A stretch of DNA of 59,197 nt from Bacteroidota bacterium (GCA_947478005.1 CANJVG010000009.1:1-59197); one strand, 5' to 3'. Positions 46,322 to 55,338 are shown, counted from the first letter of the stretch. The notes: generated by a model from the letters alone, not told the origin. Numbers and translations: made by a program.

Positions 46322-47200
46322 TTAGTTTCTAGCTGGTGCCAAGTCTTTCAACGCATTCGGAATATTACTGAGCAGGTAATATACCCACCCTATCATCCCC
46401 AAATGCAACACATCGTTTTCGGTGAACCAGATTCGGGTTTCCCAAAGTTGTTGTGTCAATCCGGAAGATAGATATGTGCCATAAGCTACACCTACACCAA
46501 TAAATAAAAGCCAACCTTTCAGCAGCGATAAATTCATGGCGTCCTTCTTTTTTATATAAGCGAAGCTGTGTAGAAACAACAGAAAAAGAACGGTTGGTGC
46601 GGAAAAGAGAACGAAGAAATCGAACGAAACTAGAAAACCTATTGGTGTAAAAGCACCATAAAGCAGAAGGATTGAGTAAACAAGCGTGTTCATTCCAGCA
46701 TAAGCAATAACTGCCTTTCTGAAACGTCCGGTTGCATTGGTATAAGAGGTGGCGACTAGAAAGGCGTTCATACCCGGAACTGAAAGCAACATATACATTA
46801 CCTCCCACCAACTAGTATATGTACAAAACTCCCGTCCATTACATTTCAGTTCGTATCCAAAGGCCTGATAACTGGTGCCCGCAAACAAAGCACCCAGACC
46901 GGTCAGCAACAGACCGATTCCCCACCAATATTTTGACTTCTCGTTTTGCTTTATTTTTAAAAATCTAAAGCCAACATACATGGTAAAGAAACCGACAAAA
47001 TAAACTATGAAAGTAGATGAAGGTTGACTCCAAATAAAATCGAAACCGGCTAATTGGACATTAATCCAATGCTGATTTTGTAAGAAGAATTCGGGTGTCT
47101 CTTTAGGCGAGTAATCAATAATATCTAACCGTTTACAGCCATTTAGCGATTGCACCAAAAGTATATAAAAAGAAACCCGCTTAATTAATTTTAATGCCAC
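46322..47200 (-). CDS. Predicted multi-pass membrane protein, unknown function
   Basis: A 292-residue protein that I do not recognise with certainty. About seven hydrophobic segments are visible, near residues 64-83, 91-114, 131-153, 162-184, 187-216, 226-248 and 265-281. The first 22 residues also read like a lipoprotein signal (basic start, hydrophobic stretch, then 'SLNGC'), which would be unusual in front of a polytopic protein and may be chance. Conserved-looking polar residues inside or next to helices include 'TSWWEVMYML' and 'ENDVLHLGMIGW'. It stands alone, divergent from the secreted phosphatase and convergent with the XRE gene. Inner-membrane location is inferred from the hydrophobicity. 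Confidence 0.7.
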   Translation of the reverse strand: MALKLIKRVSFYILLVQSLNGCKRLDIIDYSPKETPEFFLQNQHWINVQLAGFDFIWSQPSSTFIVYFVGFFTMYVGFRFLKIKQNEKSKYWWGIGLLLTGLGALFAGTSYQAFGYELKCNGREFCTYTSWWEVMYMLLSVPGMNAFLVATSYTNATGRFRKAVIAYAGMNTLVYSILLLYGAFTPIGFLVSFDFFVLFSAPTVLFLLFLHSFAYIKKKDAMNLSLLKGWLLFIGVGVAYGTYLSSGLTQQLWETRIWFTENDVLHLGMIGWVYYLLSNIPNALKDLAPARN

Positions 47201-47350
47201 ATTACAATGCTAGTGTATTTAGCTCAGAAGTGGAAAGGTGCAATGCCTCAGAATCTATGTTGACTATTTTTTTGCTTTAATAAAAACCAAAATTACTTTC
47301 ACGACAGAATACCTTATTCCTTTTTAAGCAATTGAATAAACCCCGGCCCC

Positions 47351-49453
47351 ATGAAAAAACGTTATACTCTACTCGTCCTTTTAGTCTCAACCATTCTTTC
47401 GGCTCAGAACGTAACTCACGGTCCCATTATAGGCGGTGTTACGCCAACGGGTTGTCGGGTATTTATCCGCACTGATGTGGCTACTACTTTTACAGCACAG
47501 GTTTCGGCTGATCTTAGTTTCACCAATGGTGTACTTTCTTTCAATGGCAGTACAGATGCCGCCAAAGATACAGTGTCGATTGTAAGCGTAAGCGGTTTAA
47601 CTGCCGATACGAAATACTATGTACGCACGATTATCAATGCACAGCCAAATGGTCAGGTTTCTTCTTTCGAAACTTTCCCTGCACCGGGCACGGCTACTCA
47701 TCAGGTGTTTACTACGGGTTCATGTCATTACGATATTACGAGTGCCGACTCTTCTATTTACACCCGCATGGCGATGGATCATCCAAAGGCTTTTGTAAAC
47801 TGTGGCGACTGGGGTTATCCGGATGCTGATAGCGGAACGATTGATATTTATCTCGTTAATCCACCTACTTCTTTCGCTGCGCGAATTGAGAATCACCGCA
47901 CGTTTTATAAAAGAAGATACTCCTGCCCGGGCAGTTATAGTTTTCTGCACAACTTCCCCGTAGATTATGTTTATGATGACCATGATTACCTCAATGATAA
48001 TTCGGCTGATGATGCTGTGTCAGGCTTTGGTCTTAATATTCTGAATTCTTTTGGTGCACCGAAGGTTTATTCGCAGCCCGCTATTGCGCGTTTGAATAGT
48101 ATCAGAGCTTATCAGGAATGGTTTCCTTCCTATCCTGTTGTAGATAGCAGTGAGGGTATCTATCATAGTTTCCGTTCGGGGAATGTGGAGTTTTTTGTTC
48201 CTGATTTAAGAGCGATGCGCACTCCTCAGGCAAGTGCGATTCAGAAGGTGGGAAACAATTGGGTTTACACTCCCTCTCCTACTTATTCTATAGTTGGTGC
48301 CAACCAAATGAACTGGCTGAAGAATGCATTGGCTAATTCAACGGCTACCTGGAAAATCATTATCAGCAGCGATGCTTTTAATCTTGGTTTAAGAATGACT
48401 TATGATACCTGTTTAAAGATAGGCAACGGTCCGGTTACTTACTGGGCACCTTCGGTTTCGGGCATCAATATTCCGAACTATGGTTACACCGCGGTACAGA
48501 ACTTTGCCGATTGCTGGGCTGGTTATAAGGAAGATGCTGACAGCATCGCGTTGTTTGCTATTCAGCATAATATCAAAAACGTTTTTGTGGTGAGTGGTGA
48601 TACACACACAGTTGGTTTGGATGATGGTACGAATTCGGGTCTGCCGGAATTGAACTGCGGCATTTTGAAGAAAGCGAACTCGCTGGATTTTGTTACCAAT
48701 CAGGCGTTCATGGGTTTCAATGTTTGGAACAAGGGCGGCAGTGGTTTGTGTGAAGGCACTAATTTCGAATCAGCTTATGGAAGGATTGAAACCTTTGGCG
48801 ATGATTCGCTGCACCTGAGCGCCAACGATGCCAATGGCAATGAGATTGTGGCCTGGACTTTTATGGCGAATGAACCTTACAAGTACAACCCGCTTTACCA
48901 CGTGAACAGAATTCCTCACGCTGCGAACGATGCAGCGAATGTGGCTACCAATGGCAGTGTGACTGTGACGGTGGCGACCAACGATGGTGATGCAGAGAAT
49001 GACCCTTTGTTTGTGAACATTAAAACCAACCCTGCACACGGCACATCCACGGTGAATAATGACAACACGGTTACCTATGCGCCTACTGCGGGTTACGTTG
49101 GTGTTGATTCTTTCCGCTACCTGATTTGTGATCACAATAATGCTACTTGCCCCGATTGCGCGAGTGCTTTGGTAACCTTGAATGTGGGAACCAGTGATAT
49201 TGATAATCTTACGGCAGATGCGATTGCTCTTTATCCAAACCCTGCCACTGATATGTTGACAGTGGAGTCTTCTTCTGCCGGAATAAAAACCATTGAAGTA
49301 ATCAACACATCGGGAATAGAAATGCTGAAAGCTAATTTCACCGAAAAGACTTTGCTTGATATTTCATCGCTGGCTTCGGGCACTTATATCTGCAAGATTA
49401 CCGACACGGTAGGAAAGGTTAGTGTGAGAAGGAAGTTGAGTGTGATTAGATAA
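47351..49453 (+). CDS. Secreted PhoD-like phosphatase with T9SS type A sorting domain (second)
   Basis: A 700-residue protein with signal peptide MKKRYTLLVLLVSTILSAQ. Residues of about 25-105 form an Fn3-like N-domain. The metallophosphatase core shows GSCHYD, CGDWG (D153), YDDHDYLND (D209, D210, H211) and VSGDTHTVG (D417, H419). The usual asparagine motif before the last block is replaced by 'IISSDAFN', so specificity may differ from the first phosphatase in the window. Residues of about 520-610 form a cadherin/Ig-like domain ('VTVATNDGDAENDPL', 'YAPTAGYVGVDSFRY'). The type A T9SS sorting domain runs from 'ALYPNPATDML' to 'VRRKLSVIR'. The substrate is unknown, though a secreted phosphoester hydrolase is well supported. 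It is only distantly similar to the gene at 1503. Confidence 0.86.
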   Translation: MKKRYTLLVLLVSTILSAQNVTHGPIIGGVTPTGCRVFIRTDVATTFTAQVSADLSFTNGVLSFNGSTDAAKDTVSIVSVSGLTADTKYYVRTIINAQPNGQVSSFETFPAPGTATHQVFTTGSCHYDITSADSSIYTRMAMDHPKAFVNCGDWGYPDADSGTIDIYLVNPPTSFAARIENHRTFYKRRYSCPGSYSFLHNFPVDYVYDDHDYLNDNSADDAVSGFGLNILNSFGAPKVYSQPAIARLNSIRAYQEWFPSYPVVDSSEGIYHSFRSGNVEFFVPDLRAMRTPQASAIQKVGNNWVYTPSPTYSIVGANQMNWLKNALANSTATWKIIISSDAFNLGLRMTYDTCLKIGNGPVTYWAPSVSGINIPNYGYTAVQNFADCWAGYKEDADSIALFAIQHNIKNVFVVSGDTHTVGLDDGTNSGLPELNCGILKKANSLDFVTNQAFMGFNVWNKGGSGLCEGTNFESAYGRIETFGDDSLHLSANDANGNEIVAWTFMANEPYKYNPLYHVNRIPHAANDAANVATNGSVTVTVATNDGDAENDPLFVNIKTNPAHGTSTVNNDNTVTYAPTAGYVGVDSFRYLICDHNNATCPDCASALVTLNVGTSDIDNLTADAIALYPNPATDMLTVESSSAGIKTIEVINTSGIEMLKANFTEKTLLDISSLASGTYICKITDTVGKVSVRRKLSVIR

Positions 49454-49473
49454 TAGCTCAACACTCCACCTCC

Positions 49474-50031
49474 TTGTATCCTTTTAATTTATCGCCTGTT
49501 TATTCTGAAGAGTTTGAACTGGAAACGGGTCCTGTTGAAGTTCCTAAATCTGTTTTGAAGTTTCAGAAATGGAAGGATGCTCCGCTTAAAGAAAGCTTTG
49601 GTGGAAAGGACGTAGTAACGCTGGAGGGCGAAGGTATGTTTGTAGAAACCGCTATTCTGCATCTGTTTCAAAACAGCGGCTGGCAGGCGCGATGGATTTC
49701 TACGGTTGGCAAAGCCAACTCCTCTCCTATCTTTCTCAACGAATGGAAAGATGACACTTACAACCATCAAACGCATGAACCTATTGAAGACGTAAAGGTT
49801 CTTGAAATACTAGAGAAAATGGTGCAGATCAATCACGACTCCTATATGGGATGTTGGGATATCATAAGCTGGGATGGCGAAACAATTCTGTTTACCAAGG
49901 CCATTCGAAACAATAAGGATTTTATGCGGAAGATTCACCTGAACTGGTTGAGCGCTGGATTATCTATCGGCTTGAAGCCCGAGAATTTTCTGTTGGTGCA
50001 ATGGGATTATAATCCGAGGCAGTTGCTTTAA
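49474..50031 (+). CDS. Unknown protein, possibly a degenerate VRR-NUC-like nuclease fold
   Basis: A 185-residue protein beginning at a TTG 20 nt after the phosphatase stop; no ATG occurs before residue 55, and the frame is closed just upstream. Residues of about 50-180 read like a restriction-endonuclease-fold domain: 'EGMFVETAILHLFQNSGW', 'MGCWDIISWDGETILF', then 'KIHLNWLSAGLSIGLKPENFLLVQWDYN'. In proteins I recall of this type the strand after 'WD' ends in E-x-K, but here the matching place reads K-x-I ('LFTKAIRNNKD'). If the alignment is right the nuclease centre is lost. Function is unknown. Codon use looks like its neighbours. Confidence 0.55.
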   Translation: MYPFNLSPVYSEEFELETGPVEVPKSVLKFQKWKDAPLKESFGGKDVVTLEGEGMFVETAILHLFQNSGWQARWISTVGKANSSPIFLNEWKDDTYNHQTHEPIEDVKVLEILEKMVQINHDSYMGCWDIISWDGETILFTKAIRNNKDFMRKIHLNWLSAGLSIGLKPENFLLVQWDYNPRQLL

Positions 50032-50032
50032 C

Positions 50033-50075
50033 TCGATTTGGTAATTTGATGATTTGGTGATTTGATGATGAATGC
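50033..50075. repeat. Low-complexity 'GATTTGGT/GATTTGAT' repeat
   Basis: A run of 8-9 bp imperfect units (GATTTGGTAATTTGATGA and relatives) directly after the stop of the preceding gene. Similar simple repeats are often seen between genes in Bacteroidota. Confidence 0.6.
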
Positions 50076-50114
50076 AAACTATTGAATACGATTTGATGGG
50101 ATATAAAAAACAAA

Positions 50115-50145
50115 CAGCCGAAGAGATACTCTTCGGCTGCTTAGT
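50115..50145 (-). terminator. Hairpin terminator of the lipoprotein gene
   Basis: Arms 50115-50125 and 50129-50139 (CAGCCGAAGAG / CTCTTCGGCTG) pair perfectly around three bases. On the minus strand it is followed by TTTGTTTTTTATA, so it best serves the minus-strand lipoprotein gene. Confidence 0.8.
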
Positions 50146-50165
50146 TTGTGTGTCAATTCTTAATC

Positions 50166-50912
50166 CTATTTTAAAGTAACAAACTTGTTGGCGCATGTTT
50201 CGCGCACAAAGTAATAGTTCTTGCCGCTGACTACCTGCAAAGCCACGCGGTAAGGTGCTATCTGCAGTAGACCAACATTGTTTCCTGTACCCAGGGTGCC
50301 CATTTCGGCAGCCGTGAAAGTGCAGGAAGAAGTGTTTGGAGGCATTACTTTCAATACATTTCCATTTGGACCTGCTATATTAAAAATTACCGAGTCGCCA
50401 TAAACAGAGCTGGCGGCAGTAAGCGTAAAGGCAGTATGGGTGTCCACATCACCGGTGTTGCTGATGTCGTCAACACTTGGGAAGCTGCCGCTATCGGTAT
50501 GGTTAAAAGCAGGAATCGAATTAGCGCTGTTTCCTGCTATCGTCCAGTTTACCGAAGAAGATGAAAAATCGATGCCCGATGGAGCCGAGGTTGTGGGGGT
50601 AAAAATATAGTTATTGCCTTGTTTGCTTAGTGCGTTTGTATTGCAGGTTACTGCTCCGCCATCTACCGGTGAAGATGCTGAACCAAACCAGGCAGCAGCT
50701 GTACCAATATCAATAGGGATAGTGATGCCGGCTACTGTTTGGGTAGAAATAACTTTTACGGCTGCAAAGGCGCCATCGGCTGTGGCCGGGGTGCTAACGC
50801 TTGGAGCGGTATTAGATGGTTGGGTAGGGGTTGTAGTATCCTTTTTTTTGCATGAACCTGCACTCAAAAGCAATACTGCGGTTGCTAAGAAGATGCTCGA
50901 AATTTTTCTCAT
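50166..50912 (-). CDS. Outer-surface lipoprotein, unknown function
   Basis: A 248-residue lipoprotein from the ATG giving MRKISSIFLATAVLLLSAGSC, with C21 as the predicted lipid-modified cysteine followed by KKKD. Longer in-frame starts reach into the upstream repeat region and lack a sensible signal. After a Thr/Pro-rich linker (residues 25-45) the remainder is a beta-rich domain with alternating Ser/Thr/Gly, including 'SSVNWTIAGNSANSIPAFNHT' near the middle and 'YYFVRETCANKFVTLK' at the end. I do not recognise the family. Three cysteines in the mature domain may form a disulfide. A terminator follows, and the upstream region carries a striking 21-bp array. Confidence 0.78.
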   Translation of the reverse strand: MRKISSIFLATAVLLLSAGSCKKKDTTTPTQPSNTAPSVSTPATADGAFAAVKVISTQTVAGITIPIDIGTAAAWFGSASSPVDGGAVTCNTNALSKQGNNYIFTPTTSAPSGIDFSSSSVNWTIAGNSANSIPAFNHTDSGSFPSVDDISNTGDVDTHTAFTLTAASSVYGDSVIFNIAGPNGNVLKVMPPNTSSCTFTAAEMGTLGTGNNVGLLQIAPYRVALQVVSGKNYYFVRETCANKFVTLK

Positions 50913-51051
50913 GATGTTTGTTTTAGTAATTGAATGCCGCAAGAGTAAGAAGCTCGTTGTAAAGAATCCCGGTTTAGTAAGAATACGCCCGTTTTGGGAT
51001 AAATTGGTCGAGGCCGGGACAAACACGCGGCTACCTATTTCGGATTGCGCA

Positions 51052-51544
51052 TTTCGGAATGCGGATTGAATGCAAACAAGGGTCTGACCTACCACACATA
51101 GCCATCTGAACCCCTCACATAACCGTCTGACCTACCGCACATAGCCATCTGAACCCCTCACATTGCCATCTGACCATCGCACATAGCTATCTGAACCGTT
51201 CACATTGCCGTCTGTCCTACTGGACATAACCATCTGAACCCTTCACATAGCCGTCTGACCATCGCACATAGCCATCTGAACCCTTCACATTGCCGTCTGA
51301 CCTTCGCACATAGCCATCTGAACCCTTCACATAGCCGTCTCAACCCCTCACATAACTATCTGTCCGGATCACAAAATCCTATTTTTGGCAAAATAACCGC
51401 CCTTTCTAAACAAAAATAGCCACTTCTCACAAAACAGCTCCTTCAAAAATCTAAATCAAACCTCCTTTGCTCATTCCTTTTCCACCATTATCCCATCCAA
51501 CTGCCACAAACCCGACTGCTTGCCTTTCAATCCGCATTCCGAAA
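51052..51544. repeat. 19-bp inverted repeats enclosing the 21-bp array
   Basis: TTTCGGAATGCGGATTGAA at 51052-51070 is repeated as its exact reverse complement at 51526-51544. Just outside, TTCGGATTGCG (about 51039-51049) and CGCAATCCGAA (about 51553-51563) extend the symmetry with a gap, so the flanks resemble one imperfect inverted repeat of nearly 40 bp. Confidence 0.88.
51095..51369. repeat. 21-bp tandem array, 13 units in alternating A/B pairs
   Basis: Units of 21 bp (two of 22) alternate between type A (CACATAGCCATCTGAACCCTT) and mostly type B (CACATTGCCGTCTGACCTTCG), giving a 42-bp higher-order period. All units share CACAT and TCTG at fixed places. There are no unique spacers, so it is not CRISPR. 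Confidence 0.92.
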
Positions 51545-51597
51545 CCCTAAATCCGCAATCCGAACTTCTCCGATTCCGTTTCAAATCTTTCCTCTTC

Positions 51598-54500
51598 TCA
51601 AAACACCGCTCGCACCTCCGCCCTGCCGGTGTGCACGGGTTGCATAGATGCTTTGTCGCCCGGGGTGAAGCCCGCCATGCGTCCATCGTAGCCGATGGTC
51701 AACTGAATGTTTTGCAGCAGGGTTTGCGAATAGCTGATACTCCAGACCAGGTTGCTGCCGTTGCGCAGGCCTTCGAGCATGGCATATTCCAGTTGTTCGT
51801 TCTTATAGTTCTTGTCGATGTATTTGATAGAGGCATAGGACAGGCTGCCCTCGACCGCGCTTTTGCCCTGGCGGTTGTAGCGCCCCGTAAAGGTGAGTTT
51901 GTGCACCTGTGCGGTTTGTTTGCCTACGGTGTCGGTCGGGTTTTGTTTGTAGGAGAAATCGTACTTGAGGCCAATGCGCAGAAAGGTTTGAAACTGATAA
52001 CTCAAATCGGCACTGGCATCGTTGTAGTGGAAGCGGTAGCGCAGGTTATTGTAAAAGTCCGATTCGTTGGCCTTTAAGCCATTGATATAACCGACCACCG
52101 AGTTCAGCGCTTTGTAAATGTTCCAGCGCACACTCACCCCCTGCGATTGAATCGTTCGGTTTTCATACCCCGTGGTGAGCAAGGTACGGTTGCGCGCATA
52201 GTTGAAATCGAACTGCAAACCATACTTGGGGTCGAGGCGGTTGAAGTAGAGCGTATTGCGACTGCTGATGGCAGTAGACACCAACAGACTATCCTGCTTT
52301 TTGAGGGGGAAAGGATTGAAATACTCGCCCACGTTCTTGTTCTTGGCCGCAACGGTCTTCTTGCTCACCGACACACTTGCAAACAAACTGAACTTAGCCA
52401 GGGCCCCGCGCACTCCCCCTTTGTTCTTCCAAATAGCGGCAGGGTTAATGTTCAGCACCTCGTTTATCTGGGTAGTGTTCACTGAAACATACTCGGGGGT
52501 ATTGACGAATAGTCGAAGGTAAGATGCAGTATCGGTACTAATTCCTCTCGGAAAAAACTCTTCTATCGTTTTAATTCCATCATGATTATCGTCTTTCCAT
52601 ATGAAATCTCCCTGATTGGTAGGCGACTTCTGATAGTTCAACTGAATCTTCTGCTGCCTTCCGCTGCCCACCTCATATAAAGTATTGGAGCGGATAACCC
52701 CCTTCAGCAGCGTGACGTTGTAATCAATTCGGCCGAGGTAGAAATGTTCGGGTTGGGTAATGTTCAGGGTGTCCTTCTCCTTGGCATGGCGATAGGTGAG
52801 GGTGTAATTCAGCGTTTGGTTTTTGAGCGTGTTCACCTGCCCTGTCAGGTTCACGGTTTGCCCGCTGAAATGCTCCTTGGCAAAACCATTGCCGCTGTTA
52901 TGGTGCTCGTAGCGCATCAGGAACTCAAAACCTATTTTGTTCTTGGCCGAATCGGGATTGGTCGCATAGACCTTGTAATTCTGCCACAGGTAACTGTTGG
53001 CAGTCAAGGTGTCCACGCCCTTGTTCTTCAGCATATTTATTTCATGGTCATACAAGGCGCCCAGTGTCCAGCCCTTTGTTTTTTCGGAAGAATAAGAGAA
53101 GTCGGCCTTCGGACGGAAGTAGTTGGTGTTGTTGCGGGTAGAAGATGAGTTCAGGTAACTATTGGCAAAGACCACCCGGAATCCTTTTTTGCTGAAATTA
53201 CCATTGATGGCATTTTCAAACCCTTTGTAAACGCTGTCCTGAATAAAGGTTTTGAAACGATAGTGGATGCTGCCGAGGTTGCTCCAAATATAGCCGAGAT
53301 TGGCAATGCCCAAATGTTCGTTATAGCGCTTCTCCTGCACCCCGAGGTTCCAGTCGCGACCAAACTCTACATTGCGATAGCGCTCAATGGTATTGAACCG
53401 GTTTTGGATAAACTCATAGTTGAAATCGTAAGTGAAGTTCTGTGTTTTATGGACGGAATCGGCCTTAGTGAGCACCGTGCCTTTATAGGTAGCGCGGGCG
53501 GCAAAGCCAAGGTTATCATTATCATCCTTCTTCGAAAAGGTATTCAAATCGGTATTGCTCATGGCTACTTCGGCAGATAGCGTATTGTTCTTATCGGGAC
53601 GAATCTCCGTGCCGAGGGTGTACATCTGCTGCAACTTAGGCGTAACGAGGAATATCTTGGGGATGTAGGAACCCTGATGATATTTGTTCAGCAGACTATC
53701 TGTATAAGGCGCCACCCACTCATACACCCTACCGTTGGCGGTAGAAGCAGCCGCCACATAATCACCAAAGCCAGCACCCACAAACGAGAAGTTGACGGCA
53801 TACTTAGCATTGGCGGTGTCCGTGGCATAGACAAATACCTGCCCCTCTCCCAAGGAATCGGTCACGAGGCGATAGAGGATTCTGTTGGCATCATACGCCA
53901 CACTATCCCATCCTTTATAAAGGGCATTCTGCACGCTGTCGCCCACCGTAGTTAAGAAAGTCTTCTTGGCATCATCCAAAGTCTGCTGAATGTTCTGCCC
54001 CTTGCTGTCCTGCTCGGAATAAAGATTGAAATAGACATCGGCCTTCTTGGTCAGCAATTCGGTGTTGGCATAAATGGCGGAGCGCATATAGTTGCGGTCA
54101 GAATATTCAAACTCTACAGTAATGCGCAGGTCCTTGGTCACAATCTTGCGGGGCATAAAGGTGACTTCGCCCAGGTTGTAGTCAATGATATAATCGCGGT
54201 TAGCTCCACGCTCCATCTTCTGCCCGTTAATGAAAACCTCTTCGCTGTTGGCCAACACCACGATAAAGGTTTCGCCATTGGCACCCAACAATTTATAAGG
54301 GCCCTGATTGCCTTCGGTCACGGCCAGGGTGTTTCGGGCAAACTTGCCCTTCGAAATACCTCCCGCAACACCTGTTTTCAATACACCGACCTTCTTTAAA
54401 TTAAAAGCACCGCTGTAATAACCACCCTGATACTTCTTCGAAAACTTCATGAAGTATGCCTTGTCGGGGTTCGACAAATCGAAATCGCCCACAATTACTT

Positions 54501-55206
54501 TGTGGTTACCCTGCTTCAACTGAATAAATATCTTATCGAACTGCTGCAATTGCTGGGTGTTCCCTTCCGGTTGGATAGGGATATTGTTATCCGTTATCGC
54601 TGCTGTTATTTCCAAATCCTTGGTCAGCATACCGCTCAATTGCAAGTTGAACAAAGAATTAAGCACCACATCCTGGTTGCTTCCGAGGGAAATACTCCGG
54701 GCAAAACTTCCGTTGTAGTCAAGGCTTCCAAAATCAATCAGTTTGCCTCCCACTTCATCGGGATTGAAGACAAAAGGCTTAGTGAAAGCATTGGAAGAGG
54801 CCTCAATATACTTTTGATAATCCTTATGATAGGTCTGCCGAGCAAGGGCAAAGGGATAAACTCGGAAGAAAATCTTCACAGAATCACCGGCAGGTTTCTT
54901 CTTCCAAATCAATTTGGATTCAAAGGGTTTAAGAGTAAAGGATGTAGAATCCAATACTTCATTGGCAGCGGTACGTACCACGATGGTATTGGGGACTACG
55001 CTCAAGCTATCGAGTATAAGTTCATCACTTTTAGTCTCAAAGCTTCTGAAGCGAATGTTGGAAAGAGAGGTTTGGGCACTGCCCCATAGACTAAAGAACA
55101 GAACAAAAAAGCTGATATAAATCAGTTTTGGGCAGATAAAGCCTGAAACTCGAAAAAGAGGTTCTGGCAGGGAATCAGTATTGCCCGAATGAAAGCGACT
55201 ATTCAC
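51598..55206 (-). CDS. Large outer-membrane beta-barrel protein
   Basis: About 1202 residues from a GTG (a TTG 18 nt upstream is also possible). The export signal is LIYISFFVLFFSLWGSAQ after a polar lead. Residues of about 165-260 contain 'GSFARSISLGSNQDVVLNS', 'DLEITAAITDNNIPIQPEG' and 'FDKIFIQLKQG', and near residue 340 'RDYIIDYNLGEVTFMPRK'. The remaining 800 residues are alternating beta-strands with aromatic ends, and the protein ends in phenylalanine, as outer-membrane barrels do. The N-terminal blocks remind me of SprA-type T9SS translocon proteins, but SprA is about twice as long, so kinship is unproven. There is no TonB box or plug. It is divergent from the heme-receptor operon. A role in transport or surface display is inferred from the barrel only. 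Confidence 0.75.
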   Translation of the reverse strand: MNSRFHSGNTDSLPEPLFRVSGFICPKLIYISFFVLFFSLWGSAQTSLSNIRFRSFETKSDELILDSLSVVPNTIVVRTAANEVLDSTSFTLKPFESKLIWKKKPAGDSVKIFFRVYPFALARQTYHKDYQKYIEASSNAFTKPFVFNPDEVGGKLIDFGSLDYNGSFARSISLGSNQDVVLNSLFNLQLSGMLTKDLEITAAITDNNIPIQPEGNTQQLQQFDKIFIQLKQGNHKVIVGDFDLSNPDKAYFMKFSKKYQGGYYSGAFNLKKVGVLKTGVAGGISKGKFARNTLAVTEGNQGPYKLLGANGETFIVVLANSEEVFINGQKMERGANRDYIIDYNLGEVTFMPRKIVTKDLRITVEFEYSDRNYMRSAIYANTELLTKKADVYFNLYSEQDSKGQNIQQTLDDAKKTFLTTVGDSVQNALYKGWDSVAYDANRILYRLVTDSLGEGQVFVYATDTANAKYAVNFSFVGAGFGDYVAAASTANGRVYEWVAPYTDSLLNKYHQGSYIPKIFLVTPKLQQMYTLGTEIRPDKNNTLSAEVAMSNTDLNTFSKKDDNDNLGFAARATYKGTVLTKADSVHKTQNFTYDFNYEFIQNRFNTIERYRNVEFGRDWNLGVQEKRYNEHLGIANLGYIWSNLGSIHYRFKTFIQDSVYKGFENAINGNFSKKGFRVVFANSYLNSSSTRNNTNYFRPKADFSYSSEKTKGWTLGALYDHEINMLKNKGVDTLTANSYLWQNYKVYATNPDSAKNKIGFEFLMRYEHHNSGNGFAKEHFSGQTVNLTGQVNTLKNQTLNYTLTYRHAKEKDTLNITQPEHFYLGRIDYNVTLLKGVIRSNTLYEVGSGRQQKIQLNYQKSPTNQGDFIWKDDNHDGIKTIEEFFPRGISTDTASYLRLFVNTPEYVSVNTTQINEVLNINPAAIWKNKGGVRGALAKFSLFASVSVSKKTVAAKNKNVGEYFNPFPLKKQDSLLVSTAISSRNTLYFNRLDPKYGLQFDFNYARNRTLLTTGYENRTIQSQGVSVRWNIYKALNSVVGYINGLKANESDFYNNLRYRFHYNDASADLSYQFQTFLRIGLKYDFSYKQNPTDTVGKQTAQVHKLTFTGRYNRQGKSAVEGSLSYASIKYIDKNYKNEQLEYAMLEGLRNGSNLVWSISYSQTLLQNIQLTIGYDGRMAGFTPGDKASMQPVHTGRAEVRAVF

Positions 55207-55338
55207 GGAGTAAATAAAATACAATGTAGCATAATGACGGAAATCATAAAATATTGTGCAGCGCTCCTCTTTTTTGCAATTATGACAATTCTATGACAAT
55301 TCATTTTCAAAACCCTGTTTTTGAATCTTTGTTTGCTA

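Larger units (their letters stand above)
50913..51597. other. Intergenic repeat island upstream of the lipoprotein gene
   Basis: A 685-bp region without a supportable gene. It holds a 13-copy, 21-bp tandem array (51095-51369) enclosed by a 19-bp inverted repeat (51052-51070 and 51526-51544), plus AT-rich sequence at 51370-51480. Confidence 0.75.

Noticed and set aside
50614-51069. 151-residue plus-strand frame opposite the lipoprotein gene
   Set aside because: It covers the lipoprotein's signal peptide and upstream region in antisense and has no recognisable domain; the minus-strand lipobox decides the orientation.
50913-51095. N-terminal extension of the lipoprotein to 309 residues
   Set aside because: The extra 61 residues read through the intergenic repeat edge and would bury the lipoprotein signal; the ATG at 50912 gives an ideal start.
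51095-51369. CRISPR-like appearance of regularly spaced repeats
   Set aside because: Units are directly adjacent and both halves of the 42-bp dimer are repeated; there are no unique spacers and no cas genes.
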